The position numbers and the translations under genes are program-made. This document shows, piece after piece, positions 27,050-35,544 of a stretch of 36,802 nt of DNA. How positions within the stretch are numbered: the stretch's first letter is position 1; every line of letters starts with the position of its first letter. The stretch comes from CAZIPZ01 sp964541075. Its GTDB lineage: Bacteria > Acidobacteriota > Terriglobia > 20CM-2-55-15. The notes below the pieces were generated by a model, which was given only the letters and a program-made list of their open reading frames with translations, was not told the origin of the DNA and searched no databases. Where the stretch lies: NCBI GenBank assembly GCA_964541075.1, contig CAZIPZ010000011.1, positions 1 to 36,802 of the forward strand, given 5' to 3'.

Positions 27050-27420
27050 CTTTTCTCCTATAAGGGCGTCAGGCTAAACAAAGCCAAGCGGATGCTTCGT
27101 TGCTGCTCATGACACTGAGGAACATAGAGCCCTGTCTTGGCGTAGGGTCCGCCGGCCGCAGTCGAGACACCTCCGGAAAGCTTTCGTCGTGGCTCAGGAA
27201 ATTTACAGCGCGCTATGCAATGGTGGACAGCGGTAAGCGGCATGCAATTCCAGCATCTTCGGGTGACGCTCCGCCGCTTCAGTATCGACGACGTTTTGGA
27301 TGAACTCGAGGGGACGGCGGCTCTCCATCAAGAGTCACAACGAGCTGAGGTATATCTGGTTTTCTGATGGCAAGGGAGGTTTCCCGGGCTGCCTTCGACG
27401 GAGATGAGTTGATGTGCATA
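27050..27420. other. 370-bp intergenic region upstream of the NusG paralogue
   Basis: The stretch contains short ORFs on both strands without ribosome-binding sites or motifs. It follows the korB stop codon and should hold the korAB terminator and the promoter of the NusG-like gene, but I see no hairpin with a T-run nor a clear promoter pair. Confidence 0.35.
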
Positions 27421-28317
27421 TCACATCAACTCCGCAACAAACTCCTGAACCACATCCGGTGCGATTCGGAGTTCCCGATGTGCGAGGGGATCACCGACCT
27501 GCAGGACAGGTTCGGACTGGTCTAGAGAGAGCATATCGGTTCGCTGGAAGAATTTTCCAATAGGAATCTCGTCGCCCCACAGCAATGCCCGTTTCATCGC
27601 TTCGTTCCAATCGGACGGATTGTAAGACTCATCGTCCTCCAGTTTCCTGACCCGCTTTTTGAACCATGCATAAGTATTGTCGTGGTTGTAGGTGACACAT
27701 GGACTGAATACATCGATGAAGGCGAATCCCTTGTGTTTAAGGCCTTGTTTGATCAGTTCCGTAAGATGCTTGGGTTCGGCGCTGTAGCCTCTTGCGACGA
27801 ACGTTGCGCCTGCGGCAAGAGCAATCGCTATCGGATTAACCGGTTCCTCGACATTGCCATAAGGCATGGACTTTGTCTTCATTCCCTTTCGGCTTGTCGG
27901 AGAGGTTTGTCCGGTAGTCAGTCCATAGATCTGGTTATCCATTACGAGATACAGGAGATCCACGTTTCGGCGCATCGTGTGGACGAAATGATTACCGCCG
28001 ATGCCGAACCCGTCTCCGTCGCCTCCGGTGACGATAACCTTGAGCTTATGGTTCGCCATTTGAACCCCCGTAGCCACCGCCAATGCCCTGCCATGCAAGG
28101 TGTGCATGCCGTAGGTGCTGATGAAACCGGGGAGGTTCGAAGAACACCCAATGCCGCTGATAACAATTGCATCGTGCGGCTGAATGTTCATTTCAGCGAG
28201 AACTTTCTGCAATGAATTGAGAACTCCAAAATCACCGCAGCCCGGGCACCAGTCCGGCTCGACCTTTCCCTTGAAATCGACTGCCGTCAGGGGCTTTTGT
28301 TGAAGCACGGTTGTCAT
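27421..28317 (-). CDS. korB: 2-oxoacid:ferredoxin oxidoreductase, beta subunit
   Basis: The 298-residue protein has the thiamine diphosphate domain of KorB: CPGCGDFGVLNSL (residues 24-36) and IGCSSNL (56-62), which supply cysteines for the iron-sulfur cluster, and the metal and TPP-binding motif GGDGDGFGIGGNHFVHTMRRN with MDNQIYGLTTGQTSPTS (about 98-144). With KorA it oxidatively decarboxylates 2-oxoglutarate, or a related 2-oxoacid, to the acyl-CoA using ferredoxin, or runs in reverse. AAAGGAG lies just upstream of the ATG at 28317, 15 bases after the korA stop, so the pair forms an operon. Confidence 0.95.
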   Translation of the reverse strand: MTTVLQQKPLTAVDFKGKVEPDWCPGCGDFGVLNSLQKVLAEMNIQPHDAIVISGIGCSSNLPGFISTYGMHTLHGRALAVATGVQMANHKLKVIVTGGDGDGFGIGGNHFVHTMRRNVDLLYLVMDNQIYGLTTGQTSPTSRKGMKTKSMPYGNVEEPVNPIAIALAAGATFVARGYSAEPKHLTELIKQGLKHKGFAFIDVFSPCVTYNHDNTYAWFKKRVRKLEDDESYNPSDWNEAMKRALLWGDEIPIGKFFQRTDMLSLDQSEPVLQVGDPLAHRELRIAPDVVQEFVAELM

Positions 28318-28332
28318 TCTTTCTCCTTGCGC

Positions 28333-30111
28333 CTATACCTGAATTTCGTGTGACGGCGCCGACAATTTCGTCTTGCCGGCCAATTGCTCTTTGACAGCTT
28401 CCACAATGTGATGCGGCATGAAGGGTTCGCCATCATATTTCCGGATGTGACCATCGGCGACATAGCTGGTTTCACTGCGGAGATATCGTGCGAACTGGCC
28501 GCTGTAATTGTTTTCGACGATGATTGTGTGTTTCGAAACCTTGAGGATGTCCATAATTGCGTCGCCGTGAAGAGGCACGAGCCATCGGATCTGAAGCTGA
28601 TTAGCGGAAATTCCGTCTTGCTTCAGGACATGTATTGCTTCGCGGATGACGCCATCGGTGGATCCCCATCCGATCAGTGTTACATCCGCAGCCGAATCGC
28701 CTGTGAGTTCGGGCGCCCGTACGGCGGTTTCGATTCCCCGGATCTTCAGTTGACGTTTTTCCATCATGGCGCGGCGTTTCGCGGGGTTAGTAAACTCGTC
28801 GCTGATCAGAACGCCATCCTCATCGTGCTCATCCGTGGAGGCGGTGTGCATATGGCCAACAACGCCGGGAATGGCGCGCGGGGAAACTCCATTTTCCGTG
28901 ATCTTGTAGCGCTTGTACTGGTCGCGCTGGCCTGGAGCGCCGGAGACGATCAGACTCCCGCGATCGATTTCCGTCGCGAAGTTCAATTCCGCGGGTTCCA
29001 CAGACGTCCTGCCTTCGGATAGCAGCAAGTCGCCAAGAATAATTCCTGGACACTGAAAACGATCGGCAAGGTTGTGCATTTCAGTAACGAGCTTGAAGCA
29101 ATCCAGGATATCGACAGGAGCGGCGATCAGCTTCGGGAAATCGCCGGCTCCAGCTCCTAACATCTGCCATAGGTCGCCCTGCTCCGTCTTGGTTGGAACG
29201 CCCGTAGCGGGTCCCGCGCGTTGCACATTGATTACGACGACGGGCGTTTCCATCATTGCGGACATTCCGATCGCTTCGGTCATCAGTGCGAACCCCCCGC
29301 CCGAAGTTGCACACATAGCCCGGACGCCGGCATGAGCGGCGCCAATCGCCATATTGATTACGCCAATCTCATCTTCAACCTGCCGGACGATGATGCCTGC
29401 CTTCCGTGCATGTGACGCCATCCAATGCAGCACACCGGTCGCGGGACTCATGGGATAGGCGCAGTAGAATTTTACTCCGGCCGCCGCGCCTCCCATGGCA
29501 AGCGCGATATTGCCGGAAAGCACTGCGTAACGCCTATCGCTGATCGGCAAGGTTTCTGGGAAGGACTGGAAATTCACGGCTGCATGGTTGTAGCCGGCTT
29601 TGGCAAGAGCAATGTTTTCCGCAACAGTCTTTTCACCTTTTCGCATGAACTGTTCGATGAGAATGCTTTCCAGTGGCTCAAAATCGACTCCCATCATCCT
29701 TAGGGCAGCGGCCAACGCGAGCGTATTTTGCTCGACCTGGTTGCGGCTGCCCCCAGACAGTTGCTGGACAGGCAGCGGGCACATCTGAACGCCTTCAGAC
29801 GGAATCCCAGGGTGAATCGTGTCGCTGTTATAGATCACTGCGGAACCGGTCGCCATCAGCTTGAGGTGGCGGTCGACGGAATCCTGATTGAGGGGTATCA
29901 GCAGATCGATTCGATCGCCAAAGCACGTCACGTCTTTTGTTCCGGCGCGGATCGTCAGAAAAGTATGGCCGCCGCGAATGATCGACTGATACGCGTTGTA
30001 AGCATTGATGTGCAGGCCTCTCCGCGTAAAGATCTTGGCGAATATGTCTCCGGGTGTAGCCACACCTTGACCTGCAGCTCCCCCGATCGCAACTGCAAAA
30101 GTTCGTTCCAC
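28333..30111 (-). CDS. korA: 2-oxoacid:ferredoxin oxidoreductase, fused gamma-alpha subunit
   Basis: Start placed at GTG 30111 (MERTFAVAIGGAAGQGVATPGDIF), where the family begins and where GGAG lies upstream; the ORF extends to 30207 but its extra N-terminus looks non-coding. The product has 592 residues. The first part (about 1-190) is the gamma domain (GGAAGQGV, GDIFAKIF, IIRGGHTFLTIRAG). The rest is the alpha subunit (GNIALAMGGAAAGVKFYCAYPMSPATGVLHWMASHA, VRQVEDEIGVINMAIGAAHAGVRAMCATSGGGFALMTEAIGMSAM, TKTEQGDLWQMLGAGAGDFPK), including the conserved pyrimidine-domain residues. It pairs with KorB immediately downstream. A ferredoxin partner is not in the window. Confidence 0.94.
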   Translation of the reverse strand: MERTFAVAIGGAAGQGVATPGDIFAKIFTRRGLHINAYNAYQSIIRGGHTFLTIRAGTKDVTCFGDRIDLLIPLNQDSVDRHLKLMATGSAVIYNSDTIHPGIPSEGVQMCPLPVQQLSGGSRNQVEQNTLALAAALRMMGVDFEPLESILIEQFMRKGEKTVAENIALAKAGYNHAAVNFQSFPETLPISDRRYAVLSGNIALAMGGAAAGVKFYCAYPMSPATGVLHWMASHARKAGIIVRQVEDEIGVINMAIGAAHAGVRAMCATSGGGFALMTEAIGMSAMMETPVVVINVQRAGPATGVPTKTEQGDLWQMLGAGAGDFPKLIAAPVDILDCFKLVTEMHNLADRFQCPGIILGDLLLSEGRTSVEPAELNFATEIDRGSLIVSGAPGQRDQYKRYKITENGVSPRAIPGVVGHMHTASTDEHDEDGVLISDEFTNPAKRRAMMEKRQLKIRGIETAVRAPELTGDSAADVTLIGWGSTDGVIREAIHVLKQDGISANQLQIRWLVPLHGDAIMDILKVSKHTIIVENNYSGQFARYLRSETSYVADGHIRKYDGEPFMPHHIVEAVKEQLAGKTKLSAPSHEIQV

Positions 30112-30424
30112 AAAACACGCTCCAGTCTCGCGGCGCCTCCTCGCAATGAAGGCCCCTGCACAAGCACTTTCCACCTTTGTGATAACAACGTCGGTGCAAT
30201 ACTGCACAGCGCCCAGTTAATTGATTCCGATAAATTCGCGCGGACTGCCGGTGCGTCCGGCGGCGATCCTACCTTCCGGAGCGGTCCACTTCGATTGGAT
30301 TGATAAAGTGATAACCGATCGTGTACTGGCCGCGAATGGCGCCCGCCACTCTCGCCACGTTTTGCTCTGAGGCAATAGAGAGATGTGTTCAAAACGCGAG
30401 AGGATGCACTTTGGGAATTCTGGT
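30112..30424. other. Region upstream of korA
   Basis: About 310 bases between the korA start and a small hypothetical gene on the same strand. An ORF on the minus strand (29955-30527) overlaps korA in another frame and has no supporting features. The korAB promoter should lie here, but I cannot identify it. Confidence 0.3.
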
Positions 30425-30775
30425 TCACCAGGACCGATTCGAGTCCTTTGCCTTGCGCCTGGAGTGCTTTTGCGCAGAGTGACTCCGGACGATCCCGCAG
30501 AGCCTGTCCATGCACCGGTGCGCCCACCCCTGACCTTGGTACTCTTGAAACACCTCGGCTAGAAAGAATCCATCTGTATGAGCACTCGGTTTGATGCCTG
30601 CAAGTCCGATTGCCACGCCGCCCTGCTCCTGAAGAGAGTTCAGCCGACTAATTGGAGACGGATGGTCCTCCCCAACGAATTCAAATCGATTGTCGAAAGC
30701 AACGACAATCGCAGTATCCATCCATGACGCAGGCGCAGTTTTTAGCGCTTCGACGAATTCCTTGTTGGACCTCAT
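30425..30775 (-). CDS. Small hypothetical protein
   Basis: A 116-residue ORF from ATG 30775, with AAAGG 5 bases upstream. The first 85 residues look like a folded protein (FVEALKTAPASWMDTAIVVAFDNRFEFV, ISRLNSLQEQGGVAIGLAGIKP, GFFLAEVFQEYQGQGWA); the last 30 are basic and low-complexity. No family is recognised. An upstream ORF (30681-30899) overlaps its start in another frame and also looks partly coding (FGFVLELAASGNAAVLDAAKR), so a frameshifted longer gene is possible. Confidence 0.4.
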   Translation of the reverse strand: MRSNKEFVEALKTAPASWMDTAIVVAFDNRFEFVGEDHPSPISRLNSLQEQGGVAIGLAGIKPSAHTDGFFLAEVFQEYQGQGWAHRCMDRLCGIVRSHSAQKHSRRKAKDSNRSW

Positions 30776-31163
30776 AGGCCTTTAATCCAAATAGAGAGTC
30801 TGCCGGCGGATTGAGAACGGACCTTTTGGCGGCATCCAGAACCGCCGCATTTCCGGAAGCCGCCAATTCAAGTACAAAACCAAAACGAAAGAGCCGCACC
30901 GGTTGCTGACTCGCAGCGATGCAGGGCTGCAGCCGGCCGCGCTTATACGCAGTTACAAGTGTGCTCCCAAGGCAAGACGATAGCTGTACTCAATTGCACA
31001 ACACTGGCTCGTTGGTTAGTTGCTCCTTGTCGTTGTCTCACCCCCCACTGGGCCGCGCAGCGTTGCGGGCGAACTCCGGTCTGCGCAAGATCGCCGCGGA
31101 CGGAGCTCTAGCAGCCACGACATAGATCGCCTCTGTTGGACGCTCAGTTGTCAGTCGACCTGG
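30776..31163. other. 390-bp intergenic region
   Basis: Contains only short ORFs without support, apart from the possible upstream extension of the small hypothetical gene noted at 30681-30899. I see no repeats, terminators with T-runs or RNA genes. Confidence 0.35.
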
Positions 31164-31985
31164 CTATTTCGTTAGGTTAATGAAGGGGATGGCGCCGCCA
31201 GTCACCTGGGGAAGCGTCCCATTCCATTTTTCAAGCGTGCGCAATTCCAGAATTTGCGGGTTGGATCTGAGCGCGTTGGATTCGATGGTCATTGCTTCCG
31301 CTTTCCCCCGAGCCTCCGCGATGGCTTGGTCCGCCTCGAATTTGATTTGCTCGAGTTTGTTCTTGGCAGCAAGCGCCTGCTGTTCTGCAGTCACCTTCGC
31401 TTCGATCGCATCGTTAAAGTTCTTCGAGAATTCAAAATTGACGATATTGAATTCGTCGACAACGATGTTCCGGTGGTGCAGCCTTGCCGTCAACTGAGCC
31501 TTGATCTCATCCCGCACCATTTCCCGCTTGGTGATTAGTTCCTCAGCCGTAAATTTGGCCATCGACGCTTTGATGGCCTCTTGCATGGCGGGATCGATGA
31601 TTCGATCTTTGAACTGCAGGCCGACATCCTGATACATCTTGGCGACCAAATCCGGGTCGATGTGAAAGTTGAGCGCCACCACGGAATGCACGGTCTGGAG
31701 ATCTTTTGATGCGGCGTCGGACTTCATTTCATACTTCTGGACTTTGACGTCCATCATTTGGACCGACTCAATGAGGGGAATACGAAAATACAATCCCTCT
31801 CCGAATACTTTTCCGGTCACTGCGGTGAACCTGAGGTGCACTCCACGCTCTCCAGCGGCTATCGTCCCGAGAGGAGAGAGCCAAAATAGAGCCAGCAGCG
31901 CAATAAGAACGACGGCGATCCTGATCGCATATCTTGTAGATCGACGAGTGACGTCGATGGTGTTGAAATCGAATGTCTCAGCCAT
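31164..31985 (-). CDS. Prohibitin/SPFH-domain membrane protein (HflC-like)
   Basis: ATG 31985 is preferred (AGGAG 7-8 bases upstream) over 32003. The 273-residue protein has an N-terminal membrane segment (about 22-46, YAIRIAVVLIALLALFWLSPLGTIAA), then the SPFH domain (ERGVHLRFTAVTGKVFGEGLYFRIPLIESVQMMDVKVQKYEMKS, VVALNFHIDPDLVAKMYQDVG, ITKREMVRDEIKAQLTARLHHRNIVVDEFNIVNFEFSKNF) and a long coiled coil (AIEAKVTAEQQALAAKNKLEQIKFEADQAIAEARGKAEAM). Prohibitins assemble as large rings at the inner membrane and modulate FtsH-type proteolysis or membrane domains. No ftsH or hflK partner is adjacent. It diverges from the Crp/Fnr-type gene. Confidence 0.93.
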   Translation of the reverse strand: MAETFDFNTIDVTRRSTRYAIRIAVVLIALLALFWLSPLGTIAAGERGVHLRFTAVTGKVFGEGLYFRIPLIESVQMMDVKVQKYEMKSDAASKDLQTVHSVVALNFHIDPDLVAKMYQDVGLQFKDRIIDPAMQEAIKASMAKFTAEELITKREMVRDEIKAQLTARLHHRNIVVDEFNIVNFEFSKNFNDAIEAKVTAEQQALAAKNKLEQIKFEADQAIAEARGKAEAMTIESNALRSNPQILELRTLEKWNGTLPQVTGGAIPFINLTK

Positions 31986-32197
31986 GAGATGTCTCCTATT
32001 CATAAAGCAACTGTGAGGTAACGTTGAACGCGCTTGAACGAGTTGACTTTACCAGGGGCGTGATTGGCTGTATGTTCAACAATGCTCAGATCGGGGCCAG
32101 CTTGTTTTCGATCACGTGAAACCGGCGGCCGTCTTAGACCAGTGGACCTGCAACTCAAAGCGAACAGCCTGCAAAGACGAGAAAGACGAGAACTACA

Positions 32198-32911
32198 ATG
32201 ACGAAGCGTGCGGCCGCGATGAAACCCGCGCAATCCAATAAATCGACCAAGCTCAAACTTCCGCTGGACGCCGGTCCTTATATATCGGACTTGCTGGAAA
32301 ACATCCATCACGGCAAAACACTATTAGAGCTCGAAAAAGATGGGACGGTCTTCTCACAAGGAGGCGCTGCCGACGCGATCTATTTCATCAAGACCGGTAA
32401 GGTGAAAATTACGGTTGTGTCATCCTCGGGGAAGGAAGCGACTCTGAGCGTGATTGGGCCTCGTGGATTCCTGGGTGAAGGCAGCCTGATCGGCCAGACG
32501 CGCCGGATAAGCACTGCGAGGGCAATACAGCCTTCAACCTTGTACCGCATCGAGAGAGGCGCGATGCTTCAAGCGCTTCACGCCATGCGCGAGCTCTCGG
32601 AGAAGTTCATTGCGTTATTGCTCGCCCGAAATATCGACCTGGAAGAAGATCTTTGCGATCAACTGTTCAACCACAGCGAGAAGCGGCTTGCCCGCGTCCT
32701 GCTGAAACTTGCGCGCTTCGGCCAGTACGACGCTGCGCAATCTGCGAAAATGCCACGTGTCAGCCACGAGGCTCTAGCGGCAATGGTGGGAACCACCCGA
32801 TCCCGTATTACACACTTTATGAACAAGTTCAGAGCGCTTGGACTCATAGACTACAATGGGGAAATCACTGTCAGAGCTGAATTACTGACCGATGTGGTTC
32901 TGCACGACTAG
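32198..32911 (+). CDS. Crp/Fnr-family transcriptional regulator
   Basis: This 237-residue protein has a basic N-terminal tail, a cyclic-nucleotide-binding-type beta-roll (about 45-130: LELEKDGTVFSQGGAADAIYFIKTGKVKITVVSSSGKEATLSVIGPRGFLGEGSLIGQTRRISTARAI), a long dimerisation helix and a C-terminal HTH (about 190-225: MPRVSHEALAAMVGTTRSRITHFMNKFRALGLIDYNG). The usual cAMP pocket motif (RSA) is altered to RRISTA and there are no Fnr-type N-terminal cysteines, so the ligand is unknown. The recognition helix TRSRITHFMNKFRALG is of the Fnr type. ATG 32198 has only a weak ribosome-binding site. It diverges from the prohibitin gene by about 210 bases and may regulate it. Confidence 0.92.
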   Translation: MTKRAAAMKPAQSNKSTKLKLPLDAGPYISDLLENIHHGKTLLELEKDGTVFSQGGAADAIYFIKTGKVKITVVSSSGKEATLSVIGPRGFLGEGSLIGQTRRISTARAIQPSTLYRIERGAMLQALHAMRELSEKFIALLLARNIDLEEDLCDQLFNHSEKRLARVLLKLARFGQYDAAQSAKMPRVSHEALAAMVGTTRSRITHFMNKFRALGLIDYNGEITVRAELLTDVVLHD

Positions 32912-33067
32912 GCAAAGAACATTGTGGGCGAAAGCACATCCTGCCTTTCTTCTCAACCGCCGCCATTAAAGCCGTTCACGCCATAAACCAAACCAAGAAC
33001 TATCCGAGGACGGCGAGAAGCAAGATGCAGTGACGACTCTTTCCTGACAGGCGTAGAATGGTGGTGC

Positions 33068-33286
33068 ATGCCCGAATACACAATCTATGCAAAGAAGCGA
33101 GGCGAGCGCCAATATCATCGCAGCACAGGACAAACTTGGCCAAGTCGTCAATCCGCTGAATACGCGCTGGATGAATTCAGCGACAAACTTCCATATGCTC
33201 AGTTTAAGATCGTCTGCCTTCCTGCCAGGGACAAGGGATTTGTCGGGCTCGTAGCAAAGAAACCTGCGAAACGACCGGTCGGATAA
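33068..33286 (+). CDS. Small hypothetical protein
   Basis: A 72-residue ORF from ATG 33068. The composition is even and protein-like (YTIYAKKRGERQYHRSTGQTWPSRQSAEYALDEFSDKLPYAQFKIVCLP), with an alternating strand/helix/strand pattern, and the final residues are basic. The ribosome-binding site is weak (GGTGGTG). No family is recognised. Confidence 0.5.
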   Translation: MPEYTIYAKKRGERQYHRSTGQTWPSRQSAEYALDEFSDKLPYAQFKIVCLPARDKGFVGLVAKKPAKRPVG

Positions 33287-33373
33287 TTCGTCACCGATGT
33301 TGGACAGAAGGGAATGCGGTTCCGCAGCATCAGTTCGAAAGTCTCAGTGTGGGCAAAGCAACCACTATGGGAA

Positions 33374-33685
33374 TCACTGGACTGCAGGACGGCCGCGCGT
33401 CTTTGGGTGTTTGCGGTGACGTTCGATGTCGGATGAGGTCAGATCAATCGAAGTCGGAATGTCCCTGGAGTTGAGCATCATGCAAGACTTCAAAGTCTCG
33501 TAACAAATGCTGGCGCTTTCCTGTATCGACATACGAGATGGTGCGCCAAACAAATGGTGCGCTGCCTCGACCGATATCAAATGCAGAAGCGAGTCGGAGC
33601 CAAAAAAAGAAAAATTGAAGCGCCGGCCGCCATCAGCGCGTGCTTGGAATCCAAGAAAACGCAGGGAAGTTATTGGGTCTTTCAT
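33374..33685 (-). CDS. Small hypothetical protein
   Basis: A 103-residue ORF from ATG 33685 with AAAGGA upstream. Residues about 25-75 look structured (FNFSFFGSDSLLHLISVEAAHHLFG, SIQESASICYETLKSCMM), the rest is basic. It follows the next gene upstream on the same strand by 45 bases and is probably co-transcribed with it. No family is recognised. Confidence 0.5.
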   Translation of the reverse strand: MKDPITSLRFLGFQARADGGRRFNFSFFGSDSLLHLISVEAAHHLFGAPSRMSIQESASICYETLKSCMMLNSRDIPTSIDLTSSDIERHRKHPKTRGRPAVQ

Positions 33686-33730
33686 ACCATGTCCTTTCGA
33701 TGGTGAATATTTGAGACCGTTCGAAACTGC

Positions 33731-33973
33731 CTAAGATCCCCACATGTGTTCACGAGAATGAATGATGGTCTCCTGCAGATCCAGTATGGACGCCGCATTG
33801 TCCAAGGTTGTAGCTTTCCCTTCATCGATCATGGTTCGAAGGACGGTGATCAGCTCCGGTCTTAAAAGATTGTGGTTCAATTTAGACTGCCAGCTTGAGA
33901 ATGCCTCAGTTGAGAGGGAATCCGCCGCGACCGGCGGAGAAAGGTCAATTCTGGACTCAAAGGGTAATGTCAT
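33731..33973 (-). CDS. Small hypothetical protein
   Basis: An 80-residue ORF from ATG 33973 with no clear ribosome-binding site. The C-terminal part is helical and amphipathic (SWQSKLNHNLLRPELITVLRTMIDEGKATTLDNAASILDLQETII). It lies just upstream of the 103-residue hypothetical gene. No family is recognised. Confidence 0.45.
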   Translation of the reverse strand: MTLPFESRIDLSPPVAADSLSTEAFSSWQSKLNHNLLRPELITVLRTMIDEGKATTLDNAASILDLQETIIHSREHMWGS

Positions 33974-34318
33974 GAAGATGCACCCAGAAAAAGAAAATCA
34001 GTTTGCTTGCGCCTTCGCAGATAAGGTTGGCATTTGACGCTTGTTGGGAATGCGAAGCGTCAGACGACGAGCTTGGGAGACGCGAGTGCGGCAGCCTTTC
34101 AGCCTCTAAGGACCTGACGGCGCCGTGTGTGTCGTTATTCGACCGCTGAGCACTTGTGAGTCGCCCAGGCGATCACCACGATGTGCACTTAACTATTCGT
34201 GGTGAAGTATATCCGACATATTGGCGGAGCGCACTGTCTAAATGGACTAATGCTGATCAATCAATTCAACTTTAGGCCAAGGTCTGGAGAAAGGTTCGAG
34301 TGATCGGTGAGGCAATCT
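33974..34318. other. 345-bp gap with two hairpins
   Basis: Between the 80-residue gene and the end of the 370-residue secreted-protein gene, both on the minus strand. It holds an 8-bp hairpin (34035-34042 with 34055-34062) and a 9-bp hairpin (34173-34205), neither with a T-run. No gene is seen. Confidence 0.4.
34173..34205. repeat. Perfect 9-bp inverted repeat
   Basis: TCACCACGA (34173-34181) and TCGTGGTGA (34197-34205) are exact reverse complements around a 15-base spacer. On the minus-strand transcript this lies about 114 bases after the stop codon of the secreted-protein gene. There is no T-run, so it may be a factor-dependent end, an RNA-processing structure or a protein-binding site. 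Confidence 0.45.
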
Positions 34319-35431
34319 TCACTGCACGTATTCGCCTTCGAGTTTGCTTTTGATGAATTCCATGTTTGTCTTTGCCGCTTCCTTAAGCCTCCCGTTGATA
34401 AGGGATCGCTTAATGCCAGCAAACAATCCTCTCAGGGCGTCTGTTTTGGAGCGGTTGATGTATATCAGATAGGTGCGGCGTGGTTGTGATCCTGAGGTTT
34501 GGATGAATCCCGTGAACCCCAGGGAAGCTTCAAAATAATGATTTGCATAGATTCCCTTGGAAGCTATCAAGACGGACGTGTCCCGAGCTCCGGAGAATCT
34601 ATGAATCGAAATGTGGGTTACGCTGATCACGGGCTTGAGGCCAAACTCTTCCTTTGACCAGTAAAAGAAACTTTCAACATTGTCAGTACGTGAGTTGGGG
34701 AAATCCTTAAGGTATTGCTGGAACTCCGGTTGATATCCATACATGTACGGTGAGGGTTCAATGAGGGATTGAAGTTCATTGGATAGATGAAGCTCATATG
34801 TTTTATCGTTATATTCGCCCAACGCCGCATTTCCCCTTTTCAAGTACGCCTGAACACGCTCCAGTAGCACTTGGCGCGTCAAATGGGTCACCGCATCGCC
34901 ATAGTTAGCTGCTGACCAATTCACTTCTTTGCGAAAACGTTCAATCTGTTGGGCAGACATTTTGAACTCGCACTGGTTGACCCGGCACCGGCGCATTGCC
35001 TCGATTTCCGTCTTGCTAAGCGTCAAAGATGCGAGATCATCGAGTTTAGGCGGATCACTGAACTTGCCGATCTGCAGAACGTTTTCGCTCTTCTTGAAAT
35101 TGACAATATCCCGTACTCTCTCGAGAAAAAACGCGCTGGATACATCGAGGCGCATAATTGCGAAGGCGGCGACTTCACGGGTCTCAGCGGTTCTGGGAAG
35201 GCGGACAACAATTTCCCCTCTGTCCACCGCCGCGACTTCAGCGGCGGTGAACCCGAGTCGCTGTAAAAGAAATGCTTGAAGCCCCAACGAGGGCGCCGGG
35301 GTTGGAAGGCCGGTCTGGACAGCGGCCATCGCCAATTGCTGCGATGCGTGAGGCGCTCCCGCAATGCCCGAAACGAGCAGGGCCAGGCAGAGTGCGGCGC
35401 TAAGGTGTATTGCCTTGTTTCGTCGTAGCAT
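34319..35431 (-). CDS. Conserved secreted protein, unknown function
   Basis: The 370-residue protein starts at ATG 35431 with a signal peptide (AALCLALLVSGIAGAPHA). It continues with a charged domain containing DRGEIVVRLPRTAETREVAAFAIMRL, VNFKKSENVLQIGKFSDPPKLDDLASLTLSKTEIEAMRRCRVNQCEFKMSAQQIERFRKEVNW and EYNDKTYELHLSNELQSL, and a C-terminal part with DNVESFFYWSKEEFGLKPVISVTH. I recognise this as resembling secreted proteins common in Acidobacteria, without a known function. Cys residues in RRCRVNQCEF may form a disulfide. It diverges from the XRE gene, so the two may share a control region. Confidence 0.82.
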   Translation of the reverse strand: MLRRNKAIHLSAALCLALLVSGIAGAPHASQQLAMAAVQTGLPTPAPSLGLQAFLLQRLGFTAAEVAAVDRGEIVVRLPRTAETREVAAFAIMRLDVSSAFFLERVRDIVNFKKSENVLQIGKFSDPPKLDDLASLTLSKTEIEAMRRCRVNQCEFKMSAQQIERFRKEVNWSAANYGDAVTHLTRQVLLERVQAYLKRGNAALGEYNDKTYELHLSNELQSLIEPSPYMYGYQPEFQQYLKDFPNSRTDNVESFFYWSKEEFGLKPVISVTHISIHRFSGARDTSVLIASKGIYANHYFEASLGFTGFIQTSGSQPRRTYLIYINRSKTDALRGLFAGIKRSLINGRLKEAAKTNMEFIKSKLEGEYVQ

Positions 35432-35467
35432 TCGATTCTCCAGACTTAACCATTATCGGTAAAACTG

Positions 35468-35497
35468 TTGACAGCCACAATCCCTAATCCTAGGATT
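35468..35497 (+). promoter_or_regulatory. Promoter of the XRE gene with palindrome over the -10
   Basis: TTGACA (35468-35473), a 17-base spacer and TAGGAT (35491-35496) form a good sigma-70 promoter. The perfect 12-bp palindrome AATCCTAGGATT (35486-35497) covers the -10, as expected for an operator of an autorepressor. Transcription would begin about 35503, giving a leader of roughly 40 bases. Confidence 0.65.
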
Positions 35498-35544
35498 GCA
35501 GCCGAACTTCAGTTAAGTGCTAGAGGCCTAGAGTAGAAAATAAC

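Noticed and set aside
29955..30527. Long minus-strand ORF overlapping korA
   Set aside because: It overlaps the secure korA frame by over 150 bases, has no motif and is Arg/Ser/Leu-rich as shadow frames usually are.
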